A stretch of DNA of 64,000 bases from Desulfoluna sp. (GCF_030145185.1 NZ_JAQYWB010000009.1:1-64000), one strand, 5' to 3'. Shown: positions 8,230-17,788, counted from the first letter of the stretch. Translations and numbers: made by a program. Notes: generated by a model from the sequence alone, not told the origin.

Positions 8230-8753
8230 AGACCTGCGAAGGCCATTCCGTGGCGTGCTTCGTCTTTGCACATTTCGTGGACGGTGTCGTGGATGGCGTC
8301 CAGGTTGAGCTGCTTGGCACGGGTGGCCAGGTCTTTTTTGCCCTGGCAGGCGCCGTGCTCAGCTTCAACGCGCACTTTGAGGTTGGTTTTGGTGTCACCG
8401 GTGACCACCTCTCCAAGGAGCTCGGCAAACTTGGCGGCATGCTCGGCCTCTTCAAAGGCGATGCGCTTGTAAGCTTCGGCCACTTCGGGGAAGCCTTCGC
8501 GGTCGGCCTGGCGGCTCATGGCCAGGTACATGCCGATCTCGGTGCATTCGCCGGTGAAGTTGGCGCGAAGACCTTCGACGATCTCGGCATCAACCCCTTC
8601 GGCCACACCGATGACGTGCTCATCAGCCCAGGCGAGGGGACCTTCCGCCTGTACGTTGAATTTTTTGGCCGGAGCGGCGCACTGGGGACATTTTTCAGGG
8701 GCATTTTCACCTTCATGGACATAACCGCAAACAGAACAGACATACTTGGACAT
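8205..8753 (-). CDS. reverse rubrerythrin (NADH peroxidase type)
   Basis: A protein of 182 residues with an N-terminal rubredoxin-like iron site ([10 protein letters not shown] and CPQCAAP, residues about 5-30). A ferritin-like four-helix domain follows, carrying Glu/His di-iron ligands in [24 protein letters not shown] and DEARHG. Rubredoxin first, di-iron second is the reverse order of classical rubrerythrin. Such proteins reduce hydrogen peroxide and oxygen with electrons from NADH via a flavoprotein in anaerobes. The start is the ATG at 8753 with AAGGAG upstream; an upstream TTG overlaps the ribosome site. Its last 19 bases are duplicated five more times downstream. Confidence 0.9.
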   Translation of the reverse strand: MSKYVCSVCGYVHEGENAPEKCPQCAAPAKKFNVQAEGPLAWADEHVIGVAEGVDAEIVEGLRANFTGECTEIGMYLAMSRQADREGFPEVAEAYKRIAFEEAEHAAKFAELLGEVVTGDTKTNLKVRVEAEHGACQGKKDLATRAKQLNLDAIHDTVHEMCKDEARHGMAFAGLLKRYFGE

Positions 8754-9289
8754 GATTAAATTTCTCCTTGGCAAATCGAGATCTAAGGTTCGTGTGTTGA
8801 ATTCAGATCGTATGGTTTATTTCGCTTCATTCAGGCGACCGGTGCAGCGTCGCGTTGTGTCTGGGGTATAATGCGAAGGGTGTGCCAAAGTGAATAGAAA
8901 AAATGAGCGGCGGGGCGCTTCTGCCTGGTGTTTGCAGCTTAAAGGGCTGAATTTATATTTTAATATCTGCGGGTGATTTTTTGGGGATGTGGGGGCCGTT
9001 GGCCGGTGTCCCGTGGTTGGTTTGGGTCGCAGAGGCGTGACACCGTGATACGGAATCATGGGCGGGACGGGGGAACATTCTGGAAATATGGGTAAAGCGG
9101 ATGTCTCATGTAAACATGAGACAGGTTCGGTACAGCAGAGGCATCAAGGACAAGTGATGGGGTCGCGTGCCGGGTGACAGGGGGGCGTCCCTTTCGTCTT
9201 TTTCTGGCCTTCCTGACTCGTCATGTGTCATGGTGTTTGGACGTTTGTTCTTGCTGCTGTCACATTGATCCGCGCCTGGAGGAATCCCC
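8754..9289. other. gene-free stretch
   Basis: No credible gene: the open frames here have unlikely compositions. A perfect palindrome (9102-9123) is listed separately. TATAAT occurs near 8867 but I could not pair it with a convincing -35 box. Confidence 0.5.
9102..9123. promoter_or_regulatory. perfect 10+10 palindrome, candidate operator
   Basis: TGTCTCATGT-aa-ACATGAGACA. A related site (TGTCTCA, 14 bases, TGAGACA) is at 25785-25812. It could be an activator or repressor site or an RNA hairpin; it lies about 170 bases before the membrane-protein gene at 9290. Confidence 0.45.
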
Positions 9290-10150
9290 ATGTCTTTTAT
9301 TCGACCCGTGCTGACATTGTATGATATTCTGGAAAGATGTTGGGAGGGGCCTCTGGGGCATCGCCTGGCCGGAAGCCTGCTTGTGGGCACTTTCCTTGCG
9401 TGCCTGATGCTTGTGGAGTTAAATCGTTTCGTGGCGCTTCCAGAAGCCCTCGATCACCTGGTGCCCGCCAATCACCTGGCCTCCATCGGGGTCGCCCTGA
9501 CCCTTCTTCTGGTGATTGAGGTCATGGGCCTTGTCTTCAGTATGGTTCATTCCGTCAGTACCTCCGTGGGGCGCCAGCTGGAGATCCTCTCCCTTATTCT
9601 GCTGCGAAATGTGTTTAAAGAGATCTCTCATCACACTCCTCTCTCCTGGGACACCCTCGAAGCCGGGATGCCCGGTATTGCAGCGGCTGTTACCGGAGCG
9701 TTGATTGTCTTTGGTCTTCTTGCCCTCTACTATCGGATAAAAAAGGAGGCGACCCTTGCCAGAGATGAAGAGGACCGGCAGAGCTTTATCGCCGCTAAAA
9801 AATGCATCGCCCTGTGCCTGCTGGCCGCCTTTCATTTCATCGCTTTTCAGAGTCTTCTGGGGTATGCCACCGGTGTGCATACCCGACCTGCCTTTCAGGC
9901 CATCTATACCCTTCTGGTCCTGAGCAATATTCTCATCGTCCTGCTCTCCCTGCGGTACGGCCACAACTACCGCGTCGCCTTTCGGAACTCCGGCTTTGCC
10001 GTGGTCACCGTTCTTATCCTCATTGCCCTTGTGGCCCCACCCGTCTGGAGTGCCGCCATCGGCACTTTTGCCGCCCTTTTTGCCCTCGCCACCCTCTGGC
10101 TTTTCGGGATGTTCCGCCCGAAGGACGGCGAGGGTGGCAAAGCCACTTAG
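9290..10150 (+). CDS. multi-pass membrane protein of unknown function
   Basis: A protein of 286 residues with about seven hydrophobic segments, for example near residues 27-43, 64-85, 127-147, 170-190 and 205-265. A charged loop (YYRIKKEATLARDEEDRQ) separates the halves. GGAGG lies a few bases before the ATG. No domain is recognised. Its end is unusual: the tail GEGGKAT is encoded by a GGTGGCAAAGCCAC hairpin, and the TAG stop is the first three bases of the MITE-like element at 10148, so the native C-terminus may have been replaced by that insertion. Confidence 0.7.
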   Translation: MSFIRPVLTLYDILERCWEGPLGHRLAGSLLVGTFLACLMLVELNRFVALPEALDHLVPANHLASIGVALTLLLVIEVMGLVFSMVHSVSTSVGRQLEILSLILLRNVFKEISHHTPLSWDTLEAGMPGIAAAVTGALIVFGLLALYYRIKKEATLARDEEDRQSFIAAKKCIALCLLAAFHFIAFQSLLGYATGVHTRPAFQAIYTLLVLSNILIVLLSLRYGHNYRVAFRNSGFAVVTVLILIALVAPPVWSAAIGTFAALFALATLWLFGMFRPKDGEGGKAT

Positions 10151-10398
10151 CCCGGATATTTCATGAGAAAACAATCAGGACTAAGGAATAACCCGTAATT
10201 ACAGTTTTTTGCAGTGATATTTTCAGTCGTTTCAAAAATGCAAAATGTAATCCACAGTATTCTGTCTGATTTTCGCACCCTTCGGGCAAGCCGGGTGCAC
10301 TCATCTGCCGCGTTATCAGAGCTTTGAGGTAAACCACTACATCTTCAGCTCTGATGCCTTGCATATGAGCGCACCCAACTCGTGAAATATCCGGGTTA
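10148..10398. mobile_element. MITE-like element with 20-bp imperfect terminal inverted repeats
   Basis: The left end TAGCCCGGATATTTCATGAG and the right end, read inverted as TAACCCGGATATTTCACGAG, match at 18 of 20 positions. The 251-bp body has no coding capacity. Solo right-end-like sequences lie near 26474-26493 and 26139-26158. I recall similar sequences from other sulfate reducers but cannot check this here. Confidence 0.75.
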
Positions 10399-10519
10399 GG
10401 CCAAAACACCTCGAAAGCAGATTTGTGAATGCGCATCGGGTCCCCGAAAATTTGGGTTGAGATGCTTCCCTCCTTCTCCGTTAAGACGAAAAATCATGCC
10501 TTGGGCCGAAACGATGATC

Positions 10520-10605
10520 GAAGCCGGTTCTTCTCTTATTGATGGAGCGCAGCGACTCCTCGAACGAAGCACCAAGAACCAAGCACCAAGAACGTTTTTC
10601 CGTTT
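10520..10605 (-). repeat. single inverted copy of the 70-bp repeat
   Basis: TTGATGGAGCGCAGCGACTCC and AAGCACCAAGAACCAAGC are the reverse complement of the units tandemly arrayed at 22627-22935. It lies directly beyond the stop of msrAB. Confidence 0.7.
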
Positions 10606-10615
10606 TTCCCTTTTT

Positions 10616-11680
10616 TCATTCAAAGAGTTTCAGATACCGCTCATAGCCCTCATTTCTCATCTCCTCTTTGGGGACGAAGCGCAGGGCGGCGGAGTTGAGG
10701 CAGTAGCGCAGGCCGGTGGGGGGCGGTCCGTCGGTGAAGAGGTGCCCCAGGTGCGAGTTGCTCTGGCTGCTTCGGACCTCCACCCGTTTCATGAAGAAGG
10801 AGGTGTCTTCCACCTCGTCGACATCTGCCTGCTCAAGGGGCCGGGTGAAGCTGGGCCAGCCCGTGCCGGATTTGAATTTGTCGGTGGAGCTGAACAGGGG
10901 GGCGCCGGTGATGATGTCGACGTAGATTCCCACCCTCTTGTTGTCCCAGTATGCGTTGTCAAAGGGGCGCTCGGTGCCGTTTTCTCGGGTCACCTTGTAC
11001 TGGATAGGGGTCAGCTTTTTTTTGAGCTCTTCCTCGGTCCAGATGATTTGCACGGTCTCTTTTTCGTCGTCAGGCCAGTGGCGGTCCAGGAAGGTGTCCC
11101 GCCCGGAGCGGCTGCGGTAGAATTTATATCGGACCGGGTTTTTTCGGTAGTAGTCCTGGTGATATTCCTCTGCAGGGTAAAAGGTCTCCGCTTTCGTGAT
11201 CTCTGTGACCACGGGCTTGCCGAAGATCATGCGTTTTTCAAGGGCCGTCTTGGAGAGCAGAGCCGCTTTTTTCTGGGCTTCGCTGTGGTAGAAGATGCCG
11301 GTGCGGTATTGGCTGCCCCGATCCACGAACTGACCGCCGCCGTCGGTGGGGTCCACCTGGCGCCAGAAGATCTCCAGGATCTGGTTATAGGAGATGATGT
11401 TTGGGTCATAGGTGATCTCCACGGCTTCGGCGTGGCCGGTGACGCCGGCAGAGACTTCTTTGTACGTCGGGTTCTCCTTCTGGCCACCGATATAGCCGGA
11501 GACCACGGAGAGGACGCCCTCGTGTTTTTCAAAGGGGTGTTCCATGCACCAGAAACAGCCCCCTGCCAGGGTCGCTTTTTCGGTTTCATTTGCCATGATG
11601 GGGGTTGCTCCTATGCCAAAGGTTCCAATGAGAGACAGGACAATAAAAATCATGTTGAGGAGGGGAATTCGGGGACTCAT
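10616..11680 (-). CDS. msrAB: peptide methionine sulfoxide reductase MsrA/MsrB fusion
   Basis: A protein of 354 residues that repairs oxidised methionine, reducing both S- and R-sulfoxides. A signal-type hydrophobic N-terminus (residues 8-30, ending ATPIMA) suggests export to the periplasm. The MsrA domain (about 35-190) has the catalytic [11 protein letters not shown] and [10 protein letters not shown]. The MsrB domain (about 215-350) has [17 protein letters not shown] and the catalytic [11 protein letters not shown]. The zinc-binding CxxC pairs of many MsrBs are absent. It is the last gene of a three-gene operon, starting 10 bases after the DUF547 gene. It fits the repair of periplasmic proteins after oxygen exposure. 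Confidence 0.95.
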   Translation of the reverse strand: MSPRIPLLNMIFIVLSLIGTFGIGATPIMANETEKATLAGGCFWCMEHPFEKHEGVLSVVSGYIGGQKENPTYKEVSAGVTGHAEAVEITYDPNIISYNQILEIFWRQVDPTDGGGQFVDRGSQYRTGIFYHSEAQKKAALLSKTALEKRMIFGKPVVTEITKAETFYPAEEYHQDYYRKNPVRYKFYRSRSGRDTFLDRHWPDDEKETVQIIWTEEELKKKLTPIQYKVTRENGTERPFDNAYWDNKRVGIYVDIITGAPLFSSTDKFKSGTGWPSFTRPLEQADVDEVEDTSFFMKRVEVRSSQSNSHLGHLFTDGPPPTGLRYCLNSAALRFVPKEEMRNEGYERYLKLFE

Positions 11681-11690
11681 GCCTTACTCC

Positions 11691-12521
11691 TTATCTATAA
11701 TCGTTAAGGGACCAGTCGTAATCCATAAAGACAACCTCTGAGGGACGGGACATATTCTTTAGCGCCGCCTGCAGGGAGCCGGCGGCGTATCGGGCGATGT
11801 AGGCGGGGATATCGTCATGAAAATCTTCTTTATACCATTTGAAGATGCGGCTGACGACGAGTCGGTTGCCGTCGATTCGGGTGTGGACCGCCTGGTTGAT
11901 GAAGGCGCGTGTGGCGCGGTCGAGTTGAGCGTCAAGGGTGGCTCCCCGGTAGGCTTCCGGCAGCAGGGGCGGGCAGCTTCGGGAGGCACAGTTGATGGCA
12001 AAGTGGATGCGGGGGTCTTTAAATTGTTCTCGCAGGATCTTGTGTTCGATCTCACTCAAGGTGAGGGTCTTGCCACCGATTTTTACGAATCGTTTTTTCC
12101 AGGGTGAGGAGAAAAGGCTTCCCAAGTCCTTGATGGAGTCCACCTCGGGGTATTTTGTAAGGATGAGTTTCAGGGTCCAGGCGTTGTACATGTTGATCCA
12201 GAAGGCCATGGCCTCGTTTCGGGCCAGGCCGTCCGCGTGAAAGGTTTCGGCCGGGGTGAGGTAGGCGTTAAGTCTGGCTTCATCTTTGGCAAGGCCCGCA
12301 TAGTCGACGCCGCCTCCCCGGACGTGGGTCGAAAGGAGATCACCCAGGGGCGCGTGGTTGTAGTTTTCAGCCCGCACGGTGGTGGACAGGGCGAGGATCA
12401 GGCTGAGCATGAGGGCTGCCCATAGGGCTCGGGACGGGGCGGGCAGGCTTTCTGCCTTGGCTCTCATCCATGAGTGGCTGTGGGGTGGCCGTCTGTTTGA
12501 GTCAGGGTAAAGGTGTCTCAT
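11691..12521 (-). CDS. DUF547 domain protein, exported
   Basis: A protein of 276 residues with an N-terminal signal-like helix (ALWAALMLSLILALS, then TVRA). The DUF547 signature includes AFWINMYNAWTLKLI, HFAINCASRSCPPL and a terminal MDYDWSLNDY. DUF547 has a papain-like fold in some reports, but its biochemical role is unsettled. Its ATG overlaps the stop of the upstream flavoprotein fusion by four bases (ATGA), a sign of translational coupling. An internal ATG at 12467 would give a shorter signal peptide but has no clear ribosome site. Conserved linkage with TVP38-flavoprotein and MsrAB would hint at a periplasmic redox role. Confidence 0.85.
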   Translation of the reverse strand: MRHLYPDSNRRPPHSHSWMRAKAESLPAPSRALWAALMLSLILALSTTVRAENYNHAPLGDLLSTHVRGGGVDYAGLAKDEARLNAYLTPAETFHADGLARNEAMAFWINMYNAWTLKLILTKYPEVDSIKDLGSLFSSPWKKRFVKIGGKTLTLSEIEHKILREQFKDPRIHFAINCASRSCPPLLPEAYRGATLDAQLDRATRAFINQAVHTRIDGNRLVVSRIFKWYKEDFHDDIPAYIARYAAGSLQAALKNMSRPSEVVFMDYDWSLNDYR

Positions 12522-14659
12522 GATGAACGTCTCCAGGCATGAAATTTTTGAAGAAATTGGAGGGCTTTTTCCGGTTTGTGGGCGTTTTTCCAGGTTCCGG
12601 CCGTGCCCTTCACCATTTCGGACAGGGTGGGATAAATGTGGATGGTCCCTAAAATTTTGTTCAGGCCGAGTTTGTGACGCATGGCCAGGACAAATTCAGC
12701 GATGATATCTCCTGCGTGATGGCCCACGATGGTGGCCCCCAGGATGCGATCGCTTCCTTTGGCGGTGATGACCTTGACGAAACCGTGGTCTTCGGAGTCG
12801 GTAATGGCGCGGTCGACCTCGCCGATCTCATAGGTGGTGACTTCATATGCGATCTTTTTATCTCGGGCCTCGGTCTCGGAGAGGCCCACGCGGGCCACTT
12901 CGGGGTCGGTGTAGGTGCACCAGGGGATGACGCTGTAGTCTGCTTTAAAGCGTTTTAAAAAACCGAAGAGCGCATTCACCGAGGCAAACCAAGCCTGGTG
13001 GGAGGCCGTGTGGGTAAACTGATAAGGCCCGGCCACGTCCCCTGCACAGAAGATGTTGGGAACGGTGGTGGCAAGGAAAGGGTCGGTTTCGATGGTGCCC
13101 CGGGGGACCAGGCCGATACCGAGTTTCTCCAGTCCGAATCCCTCGGTGTTGGGTTTTCTCCCCACAGCCACCAGGATCTCGTCAAAGGGGACGGGCACCT
13201 CCCGGCCTCCGGCGTTGCAGAGGAGGACCTTTTCCCCGTTGTCCACACGGATCTCGGTGGCCGCGTGGCCGGTGAGAACCCGGATTCCTTCTTGCTCGAA
13301 TTTTTTGGTGATCCGATCAGCCACCTCCGGGTCTTCCCGGATCATTAATTTGGGGGACATCTCCACCTGGGCGACCTCTGAGCCGAAGCGGGCAAAGCAT
13401 TGGGCCAGCTCGCAGCCGATGGGGCCGCCGCCCAGCACCACCAGTCGTTTCGGAAGGTCTGTGAGGTTCCACACGGTGTCGCTGGTCAAGGGGGTGATCT
13501 GTTCCATGCCTTTGATGGGAGGCACAAAGGGGCGGGCGCCCGTGGCGATGATGATGCTTCGGGTGGTGAGCACCTGGTCACCCACTTTCACCTCAAAGGG
13601 GGAGAGAATCTCTGCCTCGCCCTTGAGACACTCCACACCGAGCTTGGTGTAGCGCTCCACCGAATCGTGGGGCTCCACCTTGGAGATGACGGTGTGGACC
13701 CGTTTCATGACGTCGGCAAAATGAAAATCGAAGGATCCGCTTTTAAACCCGAATTCTTCAGCACGCCTGGCGTAGGCGAGCATCTTGGAGGATCTGATCA
13801 GGGCCTTGCTGGGCACGCAGCCGGTGTTGAGGCAGTCTCCGCCCATTTTGTCCTTTTCAATCAGGGCCACTTTGGCTTTGACCGCTGCCGCGATGTAGGC
13901 GGAGACCAGGCCGGCTGAGCCTGCGCCGATGACCACGAGGTTGTAGTCGAATCGCCTGGGTTTTTCGTAGGCCTTGAAGACCCGCTTGACCTTGACGGCG
14001 TCAATCATCCGCCTCGCAATCAGGGGAAAGATTCCCAGCAGGGCAAAGGAGAAGAGCAGCGCCGGGGAAAGAATCCCTGAAAGGGTTTCGATGCGCGCGA
14101 GCTGGGTCCCGGCGTTCACGTAGACCATGGTGCCGGCCAGCATGCCAAGCTGGCTCACCCAGGAGAAGGTGAGGGTGCGAATGGGAGTCAGTCCCATGAC
14201 GAGGTTGATGACGAAGAAGGGGAAGATCGGCACGAGACGCAAGGTGAAAAGATAAAAGGCACCGTCTTTTTCAATCCCTTCGTTAATGGCCGAGAGCCGT
14301 TCTCCAAGCTTGTTCTGGACCCAATCCTTCAGGAGGAATCGGGAGACGAGAAAAGCCAGGGTGGCCCCCAGGGTGCTGGCAAAGGAGACGACCACCAGGC
14401 CGGTGAGAAAGCCGAACAGTGCCCCTCCGGCCAGGGTCATCACCGCCGCGCCCGGAAGGGAAAGGGCGGCCACCACCACATACGTCAGGAAGTAGAGGGC
14501 GAGGGTTGAAAAGGCATGATCGGCATAGAAAGCCCCGAACTCCGCCTGCTTCTCTTTCAGGGCCGACAGGGTAAGCAGCTCCTGGAGGTCGAAAACAAAA
14601 AAGAGCACGACCAGCAGGGCCAGAATCAAAAGGACGGCTACTTTCATGGTACGGTTCAT
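12518..14659 (-). CDS. TVP38/VTT membrane domain fused to mercuric reductase-like flavoprotein
   Basis: A fusion of 713 residues. Residues 1-230 form a multi-spanning TVP38/SNARE-associated (VTT, DedA superfamily) domain, with FLVSRFLLKDWVQNK and LRLVPIFPFFVINLVMGL. Residues 240-713 are a pyridine nucleotide-disulfide oxidoreductase: FAD motif VIGAGSAGLVSAY, redox-active disulfide GGDCLNTGCVPSK, NAD(P) motif LGGGPIGCELAQ, second FAD motif IFCAGDVAG, and the dimer-interface active site HIYPTLSEM. MerA's extra mercury-binding cysteine tail is missing, so mercury reduction is unlikely. The start is the ATG at 14659 behind AAGGAGA. It is first in an operon with the DUF547 and msrAB genes. A role in moving reducing power at the membrane is inference. 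Confidence 0.9.
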   Translation of the reverse strand: MNRTMKVAVLLILALLVVLFFVFDLQELLTLSALKEKQAEFGAFYADHAFSTLALYFLTYVVVAALSLPGAAVMTLAGGALFGFLTGLVVVSFASTLGATLAFLVSRFLLKDWVQNKLGERLSAINEGIEKDGAFYLFTLRLVPIFPFFVINLVMGLTPIRTLTFSWVSQLGMLAGTMVYVNAGTQLARIETLSGILSPALLFSFALLGIFPLIARRMIDAVKVKRVFKAYEKPRRFDYNLVVIGAGSAGLVSAYIAAAVKAKVALIEKDKMGGDCLNTGCVPSKALIRSSKMLAYARRAEEFGFKSGSFDFHFADVMKRVHTVISKVEPHDSVERYTKLGVECLKGEAEILSPFEVKVGDQVLTTRSIIIATGARPFVPPIKGMEQITPLTSDTVWNLTDLPKRLVVLGGGPIGCELAQCFARFGSEVAQVEMSPKLMIREDPEVADRITKKFEQEGIRVLTGHAATEIRVDNGEKVLLCNAGGREVPVPFDEILVAVGRKPNTEGFGLEKLGIGLVPRGTIETDPFLATTVPNIFCAGDVAGPYQFTHTASHQAWFASVNALFGFLKRFKADYSVIPWCTYTDPEVARVGLSETEARDKKIAYEVTTYEIGEVDRAITDSEDHGFVKVITAKGSDRILGATIVGHHAGDIIAEFVLAMRHKLGLNKILGTIHIYPTLSEMVKGTAGTWKNAHKPEKALQFLQKFHAWRRSS

Positions 14660-15129
14660 GCGATGGGTCTCCTTTGGCAATGATCTCCGGGAGGACGCTC
14701 CAGAAGAGATAGCATGGTAAGAGAAAAGCAAAGGCAATGCCAGAATGGGTGGACGGGTTGTTTTTTTTGTTGAACAGCCCGTGAGGTGTCGTTTATTTTC
14801 TTGAAATGGCTGAATGTTTGGGCTTTGGTACGGCTCGCCCGGGGAGTCAGAGTGACGATGGCCGTGGTCGGGTGACGAGACCTGTGCTCGGGTATGTTTG
14901 AGACAGTGCCGTGAGACGTTGTTGTGATGACTCTTTACGTCGGGAGCAATTTAAACCCTATTAAAGGGTACAGTATCACAACCACTCAAAAAATGGGAAT
15001 GGAGGGGCCATGAAGCGATACCGACATCTGTCTTTTTTCCCATGGGCCTTGTGGCCCGTCTCTGGTACGACCTGATTTTTCTTTTCTTTGAGTGCGTCGC
15101 CGTCTGGTTTATTGTGGAAGGATAAAGGG
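14660..15129. other. gene-free stretch upstream of the microsatellite
   Basis: I see no gene. Direct GAGAC repeats occur at 14900-14918 (TTTGAGACAGTGCCGTGAGACG). A promoter for the minus-strand operon should lie near 14670-14760 but no clear -35/-10 pair was found. Confidence 0.45.
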
Positions 15130-15132
15130 GAT

Positions 15133-15350
15133 AGGCTAAAAGGCAGAAGGCAGAAGGCAAAAGGCAAAAGGCAGAAGGCAAAAGGCAAAAGGCAGAAGGC
15201 AAAAGGCAAAAGGCAGAAGGCAGAAGGCAAAAGGCAAAAGGCAGAAGGCAAAAGGCAAAAGGCAGAAGGCAAAAGGCAAAAGGCAGAAGGCAAAAGGCAA
15301 AAGGCAGAAGGCAGAAGGCAAAAGGCAGAAGGCAAAAGGCAAAAGGCAAA
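15133..15350. repeat. heptamer microsatellite (AAGGCAG/AAGGCAA)n
   Basis: About 30 heptamers, AAGGCAG and AAGGCAA interspersed, decaying into AAAGGGG at the right. It lies upstream of ycaO and encodes only low-complexity frames. Two other 7-8 bp arrays in the window (40020-40131, 62511-62630) are built on related GGCTAA words. Confidence 0.95.
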
Positions 15351-15445
15351 AGGGGAAAGGGGAAAGGGAAGAAGGGGAAAAGGGGAAAAGGGCGGAATGA
15401 TGAATAATCGACAGTCCGTGGTGAATAGTGAATAGTGAACAGTGG

Positions 15446-15489
15446 GTGGCGAAGCCACGTGGGTAAAAAAAAACTGCCCGCCAGAGGCA
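15446..15489. repeat. short hairpin repeat GTGGCGAAGCCAC
   Basis: GTGGCGAAGCCAC followed by GTGGGTAAAAAAAAA and an AACTGCC...GGCAGTT hairpin. A close relative (GTGGCCAAGCCAC, GGGAGTAAAAA) lies at 35286-35310, and GTGGCAAAGCCAC at 10134-10146 ends the membrane-protein gene. Confidence 0.5.
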
Positions 15490-15516
15490 GTTTTCAAATA
15501 GGGAAGAAATGAAGAG

Positions 15517-17259
15517 ATGACAAACACAACGATAAAATTGCCTTTGGGAAAGGACGCCTGGTTTGGGACGTCCATTGACGCGATGCGTGCGAAGCTTCTG
15601 GATCTGGGCATTGGGGTCGAGGAGCGGGCCTGGCTGCATCCCGTGGCCGGGGCGTGGTCGGTGAATCTTCGTCTCTCAGACTGCCCGAACCTGTACACCA
15701 ACGGCAAGGGGAGCTCGGAGGGGGCGGCGTTGGCCAGTGCCTATGGGGAGCTTTTTGAGCGGCTGAGTACCGGGTACCTGCTCTCGGATCTTTATTTGCC
15801 GGAGATCCCGCCGGACGGGGGTTTTTTCCATGGACCCGGAGAGGTGTGGCTGGCGTCCGAGATGGAAACCCTTCGTCAAGAGGCGCTTTCCCCCTCGCTT
15901 TGGGATTATTTTGATCCGGAGGAAGAGCTTGAGGCGCGTCATTTTATAGATTTTAACACCGGCGGGGCAGGCGGGGTGTGCTGTCTGCCTTTTTCTGAGG
16001 AAGGTGGGGCCTCGATTCTCTTTCCCGTCGCGATCCTTGAAAATCTGTATGTCTCCAACGGGATGGCGGCGGGGAACACTTTTTTGGAAGCGAAGGTGCA
16101 GGCGCTCTCCGAGGTGGTAGAGCGGTACGTTAAGGGTAAAATTATTGCAGAGGGCATGGCGTTGCCCGATATTCCGGGGGAGGTCCTTGATCGGTACCCG
16201 GGGGTGAAGGCGGCCCTGACGGAGCTTGAGGCACGAGGCCTTGTGATCTACGCCAAGGATGCTTCCTTAGGGGGGCGCTGGCCCGTGATCTGCATCGTGG
16301 CGGCCAATCCAGAGGATGGCGGTGTCTTTGCGGCCTTTGGCGCGCACCCGATGTTCGGGGTCGCCCTGGAACGCACCTTCACCGAGATGCTGCAGGGGCG
16401 AAAAGAGCTCAAAGGGTTTCCGGCTCCCAGTTTTGACGAGGAGCTGGTGGCCTCTCCCACCAATATTGAAGAACATTTCGTGGATTCGGCTGGCGTGCTC
16501 CACTGGGATTTTTTTAAGGAAATCCCGGATTATCCGTTTACCCCCTGGGGGATAGGGGAAGCCGCGGATACCGGCCGAGGCCGGGAGTACGATACCCTGG
16601 CGGCTCAGATCCACGAAGCGGGATTTCAGATTTACAGCTGGGTCACGGATCATCTGGGCATGCCCTGCTGCCGGATGGTGGTGCCGGGGATGTCCGAGAT
16701 CTACCCCGTGGAAGATCTTCTCTGGGAAAACCGAAGCAGGCAGGCGGAGGTGAGACATTCCCTGCTTAAGCTGGAGCATCTGACGCCGGAAGAGGCGGAG
16801 CACCTCGCCGATCTTCTGGAGGAGGGGGGCTGGGGGCCGGAGGCCTCTTTGTGTGAGCTGGTGGGGGTGGAGGTGGCTGACGGCTGCGCCTGGTCCGATG
16901 CCAGGGTGGCCGAGATGATTGCCCTGGTCCGGCTTCGCGGTGGCGATGAAGAGGGGGCCGCACGCTGGAGTGCCATGGCCGCCCAGATGGAGATTCCTTC
17001 CAGACGAAGGCTCTTCTACCGGTGTCTGGAGGCCCGCCTTGACGCCTCGATACGGAACACCTCCCTGCCCGAGCTGGGCCGTGTCTTTGGCCCGGAGGCC
17101 GAACGCCTGACCGCCCTGGCCCTTTCCGGAACCTCACCCTTTCCATTTTTTGAGGCCCCCTTGAGCTCCTTTTTGGAGCAAGGCCCCCATGGTCAAATCA
17201 CCCGTTGTGTTCGGGCTTTGAGAAAAAGTGCCTCCGGCGGCAAGGTGGCGCCACCTTGA
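15517..17259 (+). CDS. ycaO: YcaO-domain protein (E. coli YcaO type)
   Basis: A protein of 580 residues, close to the 586 of E. coli YcaO, which assists RimO in methylthiolating ribosomal protein S12. The ATP-binding YcaO core spans about 40-390, with [20 protein letters not shown] and [14 protein letters not shown] supplying Mg/ATP-binding glutamates. The C-terminal 200 residues look like the helical repeat (TPR-like) half of that subgroup. It is preceded by GAAGAGATG-type purine-rich sequence. No peptide precursor or dehydrogenase gene lies near, so natural-product formation is less likely. Oddly, the last ten residues ([10 protein letters not shown]) and the TGA stop are encoded by a class A dispersed repeat. 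Confidence 0.9.
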   Translation: MTNTTIKLPLGKDAWFGTSIDAMRAKLLDLGIGVEERAWLHPVAGAWSVNLRLSDCPNLYTNGKGSSEGAALASAYGELFERLSTGYLLSDLYLPEIPPDGGFFHGPGEVWLASEMETLRQEALSPSLWDYFDPEEELEARHFIDFNTGGAGGVCCLPFSEEGGASILFPVAILENLYVSNGMAAGNTFLEAKVQALSEVVERYVKGKIIAEGMALPDIPGEVLDRYPGVKAALTELEARGLVIYAKDASLGGRWPVICIVAANPEDGGVFAAFGAHPMFGVALERTFTEMLQGRKELKGFPAPSFDEELVASPTNIEEHFVDSAGVLHWDFFKEIPDYPFTPWGIGEAADTGRGREYDTLAAQIHEAGFQIYSWVTDHLGMPCCRMVVPGMSEIYPVEDLLWENRSRQAEVRHSLLKLEHLTPEEAEHLADLLEEGGWGPEASLCELVGVEVADGCAWSDARVAEMIALVRLRGGDEEGAARWSAMAAQMEIPSRRRLFYRCLEARLDASIRNTSLPELGRVFGPEAERLTALALSGTSPFPFFEAPLSSFLEQGPHGQITRCVRALRKSASGGKVAPP

Positions 17260-17277
17260 AAGCGGGTTTGCGAATGC
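17230..17277 (-). repeat. two-hairpin dispersed element, class A copy overlapping ycaO end
   Basis: GCCTCCGGCGGC, AAGGTGGCGCCACCTT and GAAAGCGGGTTTGCGAATGC. The ycaO frame runs through the first 27 bases and stops at TGA in the right arm of the palindrome. Confidence 0.85.
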
Positions 17278-17410
17278 TCTACGGCTGGCGGTACCCTGGG
17301 CACCTCGCGTCCGCATTCGCGCGACGGGTGAGGGATGACAACGGATCTCGCAAGTGCATGAGCTGTCGGTGCTTCCGTGTCAATTCACGGGTTGACTTTA
17401 ACCGGAATAA

Positions 17411-17457
17411 CTCCGGCGGCGAGGTGTGCCACCTCGAAAGCGGGTTTGCGAATGCGC
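17411..17457 (-). repeat. two-hairpin dispersed element, class A copy
   Basis: CTCCGGCGGC, GAGGTGTGCCACCTC and GAAAGCGGGTTTGCGAATGCGCATC. The palindrome arms differ from other copies (GAGGTG for AAGGTG) but with compensating changes on both sides (CACCTC). It follows a copy in the same orientation at 17230, about 130 bp away, with shared flanking sequence. Confidence 0.8.
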
Positions 17458-17652
17458 ATCGGGGGTCGTAATTCCGGGATGAAATGCGTCCGCATTCGTG
17501 TGGCATGTACCGGTGCGGGATACAAAGGGGTGTATCGTGGGGGGGGGTCGCGTTGAATCATAATGTACGTAAGCCGAAGGGGCTTCGTCAGAGTCTCGTG
17601 GTTCCATCCACCCCCCTTGTTCATTTCGCCAGCGAAGCCTGTCTGTCTGCGG

Positions 17653-17676
17653 TGTGTATCACCTATTTGATACACA
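17653..17676. promoter_or_regulatory. dyad TGTGTATCA-N6-TGATACACA, candidate activator site
   Basis: Two perfect 9-base inverted arms separated by six bases, about 100 bases upstream of a sigma-54-like promoter. Spacing and symmetry fit an upstream activator site for an NtrC-type enhancer-binding protein; an ordinary repressor operator is also possible. Confidence 0.55.
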
Positions 17677-17772
17677 GGTGTGTCATTAAATGCCGTGGGC
17701 CGGTCGTCTCTGACTGTGATGTTTCTGGGTAACACCCTGTAACTAAGTGTGATTGCTTTTTTGCTTTGGCGT

Positions 17773-17788
17773 TGGCACAGCTTTTGTA
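17773..17788 (+). promoter_or_regulatory. sigma-54-like promoter (-24/-12)
   Basis: TGGCACAGCTTTTGTA matches the consensus TGGCAC-N5-TTGCW with GG and GT ten bases apart; only the -12 C is changed to T. It lies about 160 bases before the gene at 17947 and downstream of the 17653-17676 dyad. Confidence 0.5.

Noticed and set aside
12518-14659. Mercuric reductase (merA)
   Set aside because: It has the disulfide CLNTGC but lacks the N-terminal HMA domain and the C-terminal mercury-binding cysteines, and no mer genes are near.
15133-15350. CRISPR array
   Set aside because: Units are 7 bases without spacers; it is a microsatellite.
14951-15707. Long minus-strand frames encoding FCLLPFA heptapeptide repeats
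   Set aside because: They are translations of the AAGGC heptamer microsatellite, with no ribosome site and no flanking gene-like sequence.
15517-17259. A ribosomal natural-product (azole) cluster around the YcaO protein
   Set aside because: No precursor peptide, dehydrogenase or E1-like partner lies adjacent, and the length matches housekeeping YcaO.
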